Assembly (NCBI GenBank): GCA_964575345.1
Contig: CAZNQD010000058.1
Coordinates: 1 to 12,956 of the forward strand
DNA from: UBA1402 sp964575345
GTDB lineage: Bacteria; Bacteroidota; Bacteroidia; Bacteroidales; UBA1402
Direction: 5' to 3'
Length of the DNA stretch: 12,956 nt
Shown: in pieces, positions 7,396 to 12,956 of the stretch
Numbering within the stretch: position 1 is the first letter of the stretch
How the letters are laid out: each line of letters opens with the position of its first letter
Position numbers and translations under genes: made by a program
Notes under the pieces: model-generated
What the model was told of the DNA's origin: nothing
Databases searched by the model: none
The model's input: only the letters and a program-made list of their open reading frames with translations

Positions 7396-7953
7396 TCACA
7401 GAATGATGGCAAAGAAACGAACGGGGCGATTATTCAAGGCTTTCATGGCATGAGCCTTGCCCGAATCGAAATAGATGCTGTCTCCTTCGTGCAGGACCAG
7501 TTCCTTGCCGTCAATGATTAACAATAAATCGCCTTCGAGCACCATATTGAATTCCTGGCCTTCGTGGCTGTTCAGATGCAATTGCGATTTATCCGTCTCG
7601 TTGGGCTCAACCGTGACAATAAAAGGCTCGGCTTTGGCATTTTTGAAACCCATGGCCAGGGCCTGGTATTTGTAAGCTTTTTGTCGTTCGACGGTTTTGC
7701 CTTTGTCTTTGCGGGTGAGAAAATAAGAGCTCATATAAGGCTCGTCGCCCGTGATAAGAGCTGAAATTTCTACTTTAAAAGCAGCCGCCATTTTACATAA
7801 TACACTCATGGGAATGTCGGCCCTGCCGCTTTCGTATTTTTCGTATTCCTCCAGGCTGAGTTCGCAAGCCTGAGCTGCCTGACTGCCGGTCAGGTCGAGG
7901 GCATCGCGCAAGCCCCGCATACGTTCGGCAATTTGCCTGATTTGTTCGTTCAT
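7396..7953 (-). CDS. XRE-family regulator with C-terminal cupin domain
   Basis: The 185-residue protein has an N-terminal helix-turn-helix of the Cro/C1 type (about 8-66, with AERMRGLRDAL and EEYEKYESGRADIP) and a small C-terminal cupin barrel (about 105-185, with HEGQEFNMVLEG at 130-141 and GDSIYFDSGKAHAM at 157-170). This architecture fits transcription factors whose cupin senses a small molecule. The frame is open to 8001, but the ATG ending at 7953 is chosen: homologues start MNEQI, and a -7 promoter box at 7999-8006 would lie inside the longer version. It leads the nine-gene operon and sits 4 bases before the acyl-CoA synthetase, so it probably controls that enzyme, and perhaps itself, in response to an acid or its CoA ester. 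The ligand is unknown. Confidence 0.9.
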   Translation of the reverse strand: MNEQIRQIAERMRGLRDALDLTGSQAAQACELSLEEYEKYESGRADIPMSVLCKMAAAFKVEISALITGDEPYMSSYFLTRKDKGKTVERQKAYKYQALAMGFKNAKAEPFIVTVEPNETDKSQLHLNSHEGQEFNMVLEGDLLLIIDGKELVLHEGDSIYFDSGKAHAMKALNNRPVRFFAIIL

Positions 7954-7979
7954 AAGGCCGGATAATTGATTATTACTCG

Positions 7980-7994
7980 TCAGAGCGGGTCTGA
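7980..7994. promoter_or_regulatory. Inverted repeat, candidate operator of the XRE-cupin operon
   Basis: TCAGA, five spacer bases and TCTGA form a 15-base dyad immediately downstream of the -7 box, across the expected transcription start. The position suits binding by the dimeric regulator encoded next. A 5-base arm arises by chance fairly often, so this is tentative. Confidence 0.3.
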
Positions 7995-7998
7995 GCCG

Positions 7999-8006
7999 CA
8001 AATGTA
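7999..8006 (-). promoter_or_regulatory. Bacteroidota-type -7 box (TACATTTG) for the XRE-cupin/acyl-CoA ligase operon
   Basis: The minus strand reads TACATTTG, a full match to TAnnTTTG, the -7 element of the Bacteroidota primary sigma factor. It lies 45 bases before the chosen start codon in the 70-base gap after mntP. No convincing -33 TTG was found at the usual spacing. It rules against the longer reading frame starting at 8001. Confidence 0.6.
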
Positions 8007-8023
8007 AGGAATTTTTGCTATAC

Positions 8024-8602
8024 CTATATCGAATGTGTTAGCAAATGTTCAATCAAAATCTTGCTTCCGATGCCCACCAGAATTATTCCTCCTATCAGTT
8101 CGGCCTTTACCCTGAATCGGTTGCCGTAGAGCAGTGCCAACAAAATGCCCAGCCAGGATAAAACAAAAGAGACCACACCGATTATTAATACGGTTTGCCA
8201 CAGGCTGATTTCCAACAGCGAAAACGATAAACCCACCGCCAGTGCATCGATGCTGGTGGCTATCGCCAGACTGAGCACTACCCGGAGTTTGTAGGGATTA
8301 ATAAGTTTGGATGTTGTTTGATTCTTTCTTTTGCACAAATCGGCATAAATCATCCGTCCTCCCAAAAAAGTCAGTAATGCAAAAGCGATCCAGTGATCCA
8401 GATGGCAGATGTATTCCTGAAACTGCATACCCAGAAGCCATCCAAGCAGGGGCATCAGGGCTTGAAAAAGCCCGAAAAAAAAGGCAATTCTAAAGGCCGG
8501 TACAAAACGGAATTTCTTCATCACCAAACCGCAGGCTATGGACACTGCAAAACAATCCATGGCCAGCCCCAGTGCTGTAAAAATGACTTCAATCGTTCCC
8601 AT
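8024..8602 (-). CDS. mntP: Manganese efflux pump MntP
   Basis: MntP exports Mn(II) across the inner membrane. The 192-residue protein consists of about six hydrophobic segments arranged as two repeats. Each repeat carries the characteristic acidic motif: AMDCFAVSIACG with D16 in the first helix and ATSIDALAVGLSF with D119 in the fourth. The GMQ, LTFLGGRMIY and GGIILVGIGSKILIEH segments also fit the family. The length is typical. Its ATG lies 14 bases inside the end of the AlaX-like gene in another frame, so translation is likely coupled. In other bacteria mntP is controlled by MntR or a Mn riboswitch; because this gene is internal to an operon, no such element can precede it closely, and none was seen. 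Confidence 0.93.
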   Translation of the reverse strand: MGTIEVIFTALGLAMDCFAVSIACGLVMKKFRFVPAFRIAFFFGLFQALMPLLGWLLGMQFQEYICHLDHWIAFALLTFLGGRMIYADLCKRKNQTTSKLINPYKLRVVLSLAIATSIDALAVGLSFSLLEISLWQTVLIIGVVSFVLSWLGILLALLYGNRFRVKAELIGGIILVGIGSKILIEHLLTHSI

Positions 8603-9071
8603 ACGGAGAATTTTCCAAACGGAATCTCAGCCGCCAGCGGCCCTCGTCGTAATCGTGGCTGATTATTTTGAATCGGCCAATTTGCGAGGTATTTTCCACG
8701 TGTTCTCCTATGCAGGCACAAGTGTCGTAATCGCCCACCCGAACCAGCCGGATGTTCGATGGCGCGTTTTCGGGCAATTTACTCAAATCGGCCACTTTGG
8801 AGGCTGCTTCGAGGCCGACCATCTCTATACGGACAGGAAGATTTAAACCGATGATCTGGTTGACTCTGAGCTCTATCTCTGTCACTTCTTCGGGCGAGGG
8901 AGCCCTTGGCAGCAAGTAGTCGCATTTTGATTTTTTGCGCTCAATATGCGCATTCATCGAGCGGGGGCAGCCAAACATCCTTACCATGGTCTGGTTCAGA
9001 ATGTGTTCGGCTGTATGCATGGGCGGGTATTCTGCTTTGTTGTGCTGGTTGAGTATTGTTGTTTCGGGCAT
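8589..9071 (-). CDS. AlaX-like trans-editing hydrolase for misacylated tRNA
   Basis: The 160-residue protein is a free-standing editing domain related to the second additional domain of alanyl- and threonyl-tRNA synthetases. Zinc ligands are visible: HTAEH at 19-23 (HxxxH) and CIGEH at 120-124 (CxxxH). GRFKIISHDYDEGRWRLRF closes the domain as in relatives. Such proteins deacylate Ser-tRNA(Ala) or Gly-tRNA(Ala), or other mischarged tRNA. The frame is open to 9119, but the ATG ending at 9071 is favoured because the added residues show no domain features and would overlap the HAD gene, whereas 9071 leaves a 25-base gap. It overlaps mntP by 14 bases. Which tRNA it edits cannot be decided; an AlaX of the short type is most likely. 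Confidence 0.82.
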   Translation of the reverse strand: MPETTILNQHNKAEYPPMHTAEHILNQTMVRMFGCPRSMNAHIERKKSKCDYLLPRAPSPEEVTEIELRVNQIIGLNLPVRIEMVGLEAASKVADLSKLPENAPSNIRLVRVGDYDTCACIGEHVENTSQIGRFKIISHDYDEGRWRLRFRLENSPYGND

Positions 9072-9096
9072 GCGGTTTACTAATTTCGGATTTGTA

Positions 9097-9747
9097 CTAT
9101 CTGAGCTGAAAAAGGCCATCGATACAAGCTTTGAGTTCGACAGGCGAATGAGCCAGTTTGTCGGTGGGTTGCTTTTCGAAAACGGAGTGAGGGGTAAAAC
9201 CCCAGCTTACAGCCACCATAGGAATACCGGCTCTTTTGGAAGCCTGCATATCGCGGATTTCGTCTCCCACGTAAACCACCTGTTCCTTTTTTAACTTTTC
9301 GAGTTTAATCAACTGATGCAGGGCCAAATCTTTGCCAAAAAAATGTTTGCTTTGGTATACAAAATCGAATAAGCCCGAAAGCCCTTTGATGTCCAGAAAA
9401 TGTTCCACGTTTTTTTTAGCGTTCGAAGTAAGTATTCCGCATTTGTAGCCGGCTTCTTGAAGTTCGATCAAAGCTTTTTCTATATGGGCTATTGGTTCAA
9501 AATTTTCGATGTGTTTGTGCAATTCCTTTCTGATGCGGAATTGCAATAAAAATAATTTGAAGGAATTCACCTTGTAACGGTCCATGAGCTCTTTGAGCTT
9601 GCTCGAAAACAACAAATGCCGGTCTTCGGGAGGAATGGGCTTGCAGCGGTAACTTGCCGCCACCCTGTTATAGATGCTCAGAGCCAAATCGGTCGTATTA
9701 ACCAGTGTGCCGTCAAAATCAAAGATCACATAGCGGTCTTTTGTCAT
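9097..9747 (-). CDS. HAD-superfamily phosphatase, phosphoglycolate-phosphatase-like
   Basis: The 216-residue protein has motif I FDFDGTL (D10, D12), motif II LTSN (T107), K139 in FFGKD and motif IV YVGDEIRDM with D162 and D166, followed by the AGIPMVAVSWGF stretch typical of Gph-like enzymes. A helical cap (about 20-90) makes it a subfamily IA HAD hydrolase. It probably dephosphorylates a small metabolite in the cytoplasm; phosphoglycolate is one candidate but the motifs do not prove it. It is the first gene of a unit with alaX-like and mntP genes and is preceded by a -7 box. It is distinct from the other HAD protein in the window at 2280-2969. Confidence 0.87.
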   Translation of the reverse strand: MTKDRYVIFDFDGTLVNTTDLALSIYNRVAASYRCKPIPPEDRHLLFSSKLKELMDRYKVNSFKLFLLQFRIRKELHKHIENFEPIAHIEKALIELQEAGYKCGILTSNAKKNVEHFLDIKGLSGLFDFVYQSKHFFGKDLALHQLIKLEKLKKEQVVYVGDEIRDMQASKRAGIPMVAVSWGFTPHSVFEKQPTDKLAHSPVELKACIDGLFQLR

Positions 9748-9762
9748 ATTCTGTACTTTTCT

Positions 9763-9775
9763 TGCAATAATTGCA
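9763..9775. promoter_or_regulatory. 13-base perfect palindrome in the leader of the HAD-alaX-mntP unit
   Basis: TGCAAT-A-ATTGCA is a perfect dyad directly downstream of the -7 box at 9776-9783, at the expected transcription start, 16 bases before the HAD start codon. It could be an operator; no regulator is identified. Confidence 0.3.
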
Positions 9776-9783
9776 CAAAAATA
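9776..9783 (-). promoter_or_regulatory. Bacteroidota-type -7 box (TATTTTTG) for the HAD-alaX-mntP unit
   Basis: The minus strand reads TATTTTTG, matching TAnnTTTG, 29 bases before the HAD start codon and within the 52-base gap after the zinc-ribbon gene. The region is A/T-rich, so a chance match is possible; no clear -33 element was seen. Confidence 0.45.
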
Positions 9784-9799
9784 AGCATTTTGCCTCGAA

Positions 9800-10522
9800 T
9801 CATATATGAAAAAAGCGTTTAAGATCGCCCAGCTTCTTTAATCGTCCGTGTAAATAAAACAAAAGAGCAGAAACAAAAAGCGCCGCTGCCATAACAATCA
9901 GGCTCCAATTCAGAAAAACAAAGTGATAAGTATACAGGCTGATGCCGGCCTCCAAACCAATACACAATAAACCGCCGGCCAGTATGGAAAAAGCAATCAG
10001 GTTCAGGCCTTTTTGTTTCATTATTCGTATGAGTGCTATCAAGGTGAACACAATCAGGTAGGCGGCCAGAAAAAGGGCCGGAATGCTCCATTGCAACAGA
10101 CTGGTGTTTTGCCCGGTTTTAAAATGAATCAACCAAACAAAAACGGCCGTACTGAGGTAACTCAACAAAAAAATCCGGGTTCGTTTGCGGTAATAAAACA
10201 GTATCAGCGTCATATTTATGTAAAGTACCAAAGCAGCAGCCATCACAACAACAGACCAGGTGAGGGAACGATCGTGCAATAAATTGATGGTGGTAGTAAT
10301 TAAGACGCCTGAACAAAGAATCAGGGCAGCTATTTCCAAAAAGATTCTTCGTTGTTGCCAATAACTTAAATTTTTATATTTTGCCTGCTCAGTTTTGCGT
10401 CGGCTTTCATGGCTTAAATGATCGGGTTTTATGTTGGCATCCTTTATTACCGGCTCACCGCAAAGCGAACAATAATTGGCGTTATCTTCGAGTTCCACTC
10501 CACAAAAATGACAATATATCAT
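9800..10522 (-). CDS. Zinc-ribbon integral membrane protein (DUF6320-like)
   Basis: The 240-residue protein opens with a zinc ribbon of two CxxC knuckles (C4/C7 in YCHFCG and C18/C21 in YCSLCG). A charged linker (about 25-58) follows, then about six hydrophobic segments near 61-82, 88-111, 115-134, 144-167, 173-196 and 203-224. The C-terminal tail is basic (HGRLKKLGDLKR), suggesting a cytoplasmic end. The layout resembles DUF6320 proteins known mainly from Firmicutes, though I make that link from memory and with moderate confidence. It starts 39 bases after the stop of the condensation-fold acyltransferase with no promoter-like box between, so the two are probably one operon. It may hold or supply the acyltransferase at the membrane, but no function is established. 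Confidence 0.75.
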   Translation of the reverse strand: MIYCHFCGVELEDNANYCSLCGEPVIKDANIKPDHLSHESRRKTEQAKYKNLSYWQQRRIFLEIAALILCSGVLITTTINLLHDRSLTWSVVVMAAALVLYINMTLILFYYRKRTRIFLLSYLSTAVFVWLIHFKTGQNTSLLQWSIPALFLAAYLIVFTLIALIRIMKQKGLNLIAFSILAGGLLCIGLEAGISLYTYHFVFLNWSLIVMAAALFVSALLFYLHGRLKKLGDLKRFFHI

Positions 10523-10561
10523 AAGGCGTTTTGTATTAGTTTTTCGTGTTTTAGATTCAAT

Positions 10562-11833
10562 TTATTGGCTTAGGCCTTCTGCCTCCAGAAAGGCAAGGAA
10601 TTTTTCTTCGAAAAGTCTTGATTTGGTTATATTCCCGAAGCTTAACACCATTTTATCGCCAAAACCAATAATTCCGCAATTAATTTTCAACCATTTATTG
10701 GGTGGAGGCGGAATAGCAATAAAGTGATCAATCAAGGCCGCGGTTTGGTCAGGTAAGCTTACCATGCCTAAATTAGTAATGACCCCGCTGTACTGGCGGG
10801 TGCCCAGAGAATAATATTTCATTCGCAGAACGGCGCTTTTAATAAACAGGGGAATGGCTCTGATGTAAATTTTCTTTTCACTGCCCACGTTGCGTGCAAT
10901 GTTTTTGGAAATTAATTTTTCGTCGCTCTCCAATTGCATTTGATGGTATACCGTTTTGATAATTTCGTCAAAACTGTACCGTCCAAGGCGCAGGTCAATC
11001 TCGGGCATCAAAAACAAACTGAAATTTCTCAGGCTTTTGGAGGGTAAAACAGAACGCAGGTCGATAGGGACCTGTATGCGCAGGCATTTTTTTTGTCTGC
11101 GTTTGAGAGAGGGAGGCAGACTGTTAAAAATTTCCTGCAAAACATAGAGGTAAACAGCTACCAAATAGACAGTTATATTTACTTTTTTTGTTTTGGCCAG
11201 CTGTTTCATTCCTTCAATACTCAATATAGCCGTGAATTGCCTGAAGCGCGGTTTAGCGTTCAGTTTAAAGGGCAAATGAAAGGCCTCCGAACGTTTAGGG
11301 ACAGGAGGTATTTCTTCTTTGAAATGCCTCTTATAAGCGTCCTCGTATTCTTCTTCAAGGACAGGGGAGTCAGGTTTGATGTAAGGATATTCCGCCGGCA
11401 CTTCGACCCCGCAGAGCCTGGAATACTCAATCAGCAGCGTTCGGAAAAATTCAAAAGCACCTCCTCCGTCGGTGAGTATATGCGAGAATTCAAGGTTGAT
11501 ACGGTTTGCTCTGATTAAAATACGTACCAGCATTTCGTTTTTCGAAAACTTCCTGCACAATTTGTTTGTTTCGGGAACGAGTGGTATATGTCCGGGCAGG
11601 TTTTCGAGATAATACCAGAAGAAACCTTCCTTCAGGCGAACTTTGTAATAGGGAAAGCGTTTTTCGGTTTTTATGACAGCCTGTTGAAAAGCATTTAATT
11701 TAACGGGCTCTTTTAATATTGCTGTCAGGCGAAACACCACCGGAGTTTCGTCCGAAATAACGGCCGGGAAAATTTTTGCCGCATTATCCAGTGTGAACCA
11801 GAAAAGGGTATTGTCACCTGAGGGAGGATTCAT
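10562..11833 (-). CDS. Condensation-domain / alcohol-acetyltransferase-fold acyltransferase
   Basis: The 423-residue protein has the two-lobed chloramphenicol-acetyltransferase-like fold seen in condensation domains, wax-ester synthases and alcohol acetyltransferases. The active-site motif HxxxDG is present as HILTDG (H118, D122, G123). VPIDLR at 255-260 followed by LRNFSLF, and VITNLGMVSLP at 351-361, match the second-lobe elements. It should transfer an acyl group from a CoA or carrier thioester to a hydroxyl or amine; neither partner is known. No adenylation or carrier domain is attached. The frame extends to a TTG at 11863, but that codon lies inside a -7 box, so the ATG ending at 11833 is chosen, giving the family-like N-terminus with WFTLDNAAKIFPA. 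It is divergent from panB and lies upstream of the zinc-ribbon membrane protein. Confidence 0.8.
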   Translation of the reverse strand: MNPPSGDNTLFWFTLDNAAKIFPAVISDETPVVFRLTAILKEPVKLNAFQQAVIKTEKRFPYYKVRLKEGFFWYYLENLPGHIPLVPETNKLCRKFSKNEMLVRILIRANRINLEFSHILTDGGGAFEFFRTLLIEYSRLCGVEVPAEYPYIKPDSPVLEEEYEDAYKRHFKEEIPPVPKRSEAFHLPFKLNAKPRFRQFTAILSIEGMKQLAKTKKVNITVYLVAVYLYVLQEIFNSLPPSLKRRQKKCLRIQVPIDLRSVLPSKSLRNFSLFLMPEIDLRLGRYSFDEIIKTVYHQMQLESDEKLISKNIARNVGSEKKIYIRAIPLFIKSAVLRMKYYSLGTRQYSGVITNLGMVSLPDQTAALIDHFIAIPPPPNKWLKINCGIIGFGDKMVLSFGNITKSRLFEEKFLAFLEAEGLSQ

Positions 11834-11860
11834 GAATTGTTGTCCTTTGAGAATTCTTGC

Positions 11861-11868
11861 CAAAGGTA
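11861..11868 (-). promoter_or_regulatory. -7 box (TACCTTTG) for the condensation-fold gene
   Basis: The minus strand reads TACCTTTG, a full TAnnTTTG match, 27 bases before the ATG ending at 11833. It implies a leader of about 20 bases and excludes the alternative TTG start at 11863. Confidence 0.55.
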
Positions 11869-11892
11869 TGCAAATGAAATAAATATAAGCCT

Positions 11893-11900
11893 TATCTTTG
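11893..11900 (+). promoter_or_regulatory. -7 box (TATCTTTG) for panB
   Basis: The plus strand reads TATCTTTG, matching TAnnTTTG, 28 bases before the panB ATG. It sits 24 bases from the oppositely directed box of the condensation-fold gene, so the two promoters share a small A/T-rich gap. No clear -33 TTG is seen. Confidence 0.55.
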
Positions 11901-11928
11901 TTCCTTTAATTTAAAACACATAGCCAAC

Positions 11929-12747
11929 ATGTCTGTACATAACGAAGATTCCCGCAAAGTCACGACGCATCGTCTGACCGAAATGAAGCAAAGGGGCGAA
12001 AAAATTGCCATGCTCACAGCCTACGATTTCTCTATGGCAAAGTTGATAGATCAGGCCGGTATGGATGTCATACTCGTTGGAGATTCTGCCTCGAACGTAA
12101 TGGCCGGCAATGTTACTACCCTGCCCATCACCCTTGATCAGATGATTTACCACGGCAAATCGGTGTCTAAAGCCGTTAAACGGGCTTTGGTGGTGGTAGA
12201 CATGCCCTTTGGAAGTTATCAGGGCAATTCCAGGGAAGCCATTTCGAGTGCCATACGCATAATGAAAGAAACCCATGCCGACGCCCTCAAACTCGAGGGA
12301 GGTTCCGAAATCATTGAATCGGTACAACGTATTCTGAGCGCCGGCATTCCCATCATGGGCCATTTGGGGCTGACACCTCAATCCATCAATAAGTTTGGTA
12401 CTTATACGGTACGTGCCAAAGAAGAATCCGAAGCCAAAAAACTCATCGAAGACGCCCGCTTGTTGCAAGAAGCCGGCTGTTTTGGTATTGTGCTGGAAAA
12501 GATTCCTGCCCGTCTGGCTCAGTTGATTACCGAGGAGCTCAAAATTCCCATCATCGGAATAGGAGCGGGGCCACACGTGGACGGCCAGGTGCTGGTGATG
12601 CACGATATGCTGGGCATCACCCAGGACTTTTCGCCTCGTTTTTTGCGGAGGTACGCCAATTTGCAGGAGACCATCATAGATGCAGTGGGCCATTATGTTA
12701 AAGATGTAAAGGATTGCGATTTCCCCAACGAAAAAGAGCAATATTGA
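11929..12747 (+). CDS. panB: 3-methyl-2-oxobutanoate hydroxymethyltransferase
   Basis: PanB transfers a hydroxymethyl group from 5,10-methylenetetrahydrofolate to 3-methyl-2-oxobutanoate, giving ketopantoate, the first committed step to pantothenate and coenzyme A. The 272-residue protein is a complete TIM barrel. Expected metal ligands are present: D52 (VGDSASNVM), D91 (VVDMPFGSY) and E123 (KLEGG), with active-site K121 beside it and E190 (VLEKIP) as catalytic acid. GHLGLTPQ (144-151) and GIGAGPHVDGQ (210-220) are also typical. The start is supported by the -7 box upstream and by the short N-terminal tail leading to VTTHRL. It is the only complete plus-strand gene. No other pantothenate gene is adjacent, so it is either alone or read together with the downstream exported-protein gene. 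Confidence 0.97.
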   Translation: MSVHNEDSRKVTTHRLTEMKQRGEKIAMLTAYDFSMAKLIDQAGMDVILVGDSASNVMAGNVTTLPITLDQMIYHGKSVSKAVKRALVVVDMPFGSYQGNSREAISSAIRIMKETHADALKLEGGSEIIESVQRILSAGIPIMGHLGLTPQSINKFGTYTVRAKEESEAKKLIEDARLLQEAGCFGIVLEKIPARLAQLITEELKIPIIGIGAGPHVDGQVLVMHDMLGITQDFSPRFLRRYANLQETIIDAVGHYVKDVKDCDFPNEKEQY

Positions 12748-12810
12748 ATTATCAACGCAAAAGAGAAATACTACTTTTCAAAACAATAAAGTAAAAACAA
12801 CTCCCTCCAT

Positions 12811-12852
12811 CTACAAATAATGAGAACTAACCTACAAATAATGAGAACTAAC
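12811..12852 (+). repeat. Perfect tandem duplication, 2 x 21 bases, over a start codon
   Basis: Bases 12811-12831 and 12832-12852 are identical. Each copy begins with CTACAAATA and contains an ATG followed by codons for R, T and N. Because 21 is a multiple of three, the two ATG codons are in frame, adding seven residues (MRTNLQI) if the first is used. Confidence 0.97.
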
Positions 12853-12956
12853 ACGACACATCACCATCGGATAATTGCACTGTCGCTTTTGATACAGCTT
12901 GTTTTGCTTTTGGGATTGAACAGTGATTTACATGCACAAGACAAACATCCTGTACA
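12820..12956 (+). CDS. Exported protein of unknown function, N-terminus only (partial at right edge)
   Basis: Only the first 38 to 45 codons are visible. Reading from the second ATG (12841), the product has a basic start (R and three H in the first 10 residues), a hydrophobic core IIALSLLIQLVLLLGL and a probable signal-peptidase I site after LHA, with mature protein starting QDKHPV. An AQ junction of this sort is typical of exported Bacteroidota proteins; there is no lipobox cysteine. A second in-frame ATG at 12820, created by the 21-base duplication, would add seven residues; either start keeps the signal. It begins 72 bases (or 93) after panB on the same strand. The visible part does not permit a family assignment. 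Confidence 0.75.
   Translation, partial: MRTNLQIMRTNTTHHHRIIALSLLIQLVLLLGLNSDLHAQDKHPV

Noticed and set aside
11911..12741. Open frame of 276 codons on the minus strand covering nearly all of panB
   Set aside because: It mirrors panB, is H/F/G-rich and has no known motif; panB has all catalytic residues and a promoter.
12772..12779. TACTTTTC as a -7 box for the exported-protein gene
   Set aside because: It matches only seven of eight positions in an A/T-rich stretch with no suitable -33 element; co-transcription with panB is as likely.
12748..12810. Terminator after panB
   Set aside because: No hairpin with a following T run was found in the gap.
1..12956. CRISPR arrays, tRNA or rRNA genes, insertion sequences, integrases, toxin-antitoxin or defence genes
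   Set aside because: None seen: no regularly spaced repeats, no terminal inverted repeats with a transposase, and every long frame is accounted for by the genes listed.

Overview
The window looks like a chromosomal segment of a Bacteroidota bacterium, most likely Bacteroidia/Bacteroidales. This rests on three things: the gene families and their pairings (XRE-cupin regulator with AMP-forming acyl-CoA ligase, DUF4922 with a two-module GT2, yicC with nadD); promoter -7 boxes of the Bacteroidota form TAnnTTTG before several transcription units; and the absence of clear Shine-Dalgarno sequences, with A/T-rich leaders instead. No rRNA, tRNA, CRISPR array, insertion sequence or phage gene was seen. 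The segment is gene-dense, with no gene-free stretch above about 120 bases.

Left to centre (1-7953, all minus strand) is one long probable operon. In transcription order it encodes an XRE-cupin regulator, an acyl-CoA synthetase, the YicC-family RNase, NadD, a PlsC-like acyltransferase, a YafV-like omega-amidase, a HAD phosphatase, a GT2 glycosyltransferase with two GT-A-like modules, and a HIT/GalT-like DUF4922 protein that runs off the left edge. Five of the eight junctions are 4-base ATGA stop/start overlaps and the others are gaps of 3, 4 and 27 bases. A perfect -7 box (TACATTTG) stands before the first gene.

Centre (8024-9747, minus strand) is a three-gene unit: a HAD phosphatase, an AlaX-type tRNA-editing hydrolase and the manganese exporter MntP, with its own -7 box.

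Right of centre (9800-11833, minus strand) is a two-gene unit: a condensation/alcohol-acetyltransferase-fold enzyme with an HxxxDG motif, and a zinc-ribbon protein with about six membrane segments. It is transcribed divergently from panB (11929-12747, plus strand), the first committed enzyme of pantothenate synthesis; both directions have a TAnnTTTG box in the shared 95-base gap.

The right edge holds the start of an exported protein of unknown function. Its start codon lies in a perfect 21-base tandem duplication, giving two in-frame ATG codons.

Most genes are housekeeping or general metabolism. The less understood parts are the DUF4922/GT2/HAD block at the left, the condensation-fold/zinc-ribbon membrane pair, and the end of nadD, which is short and appears to continue in another frame. 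No defence system or mobile element was found.
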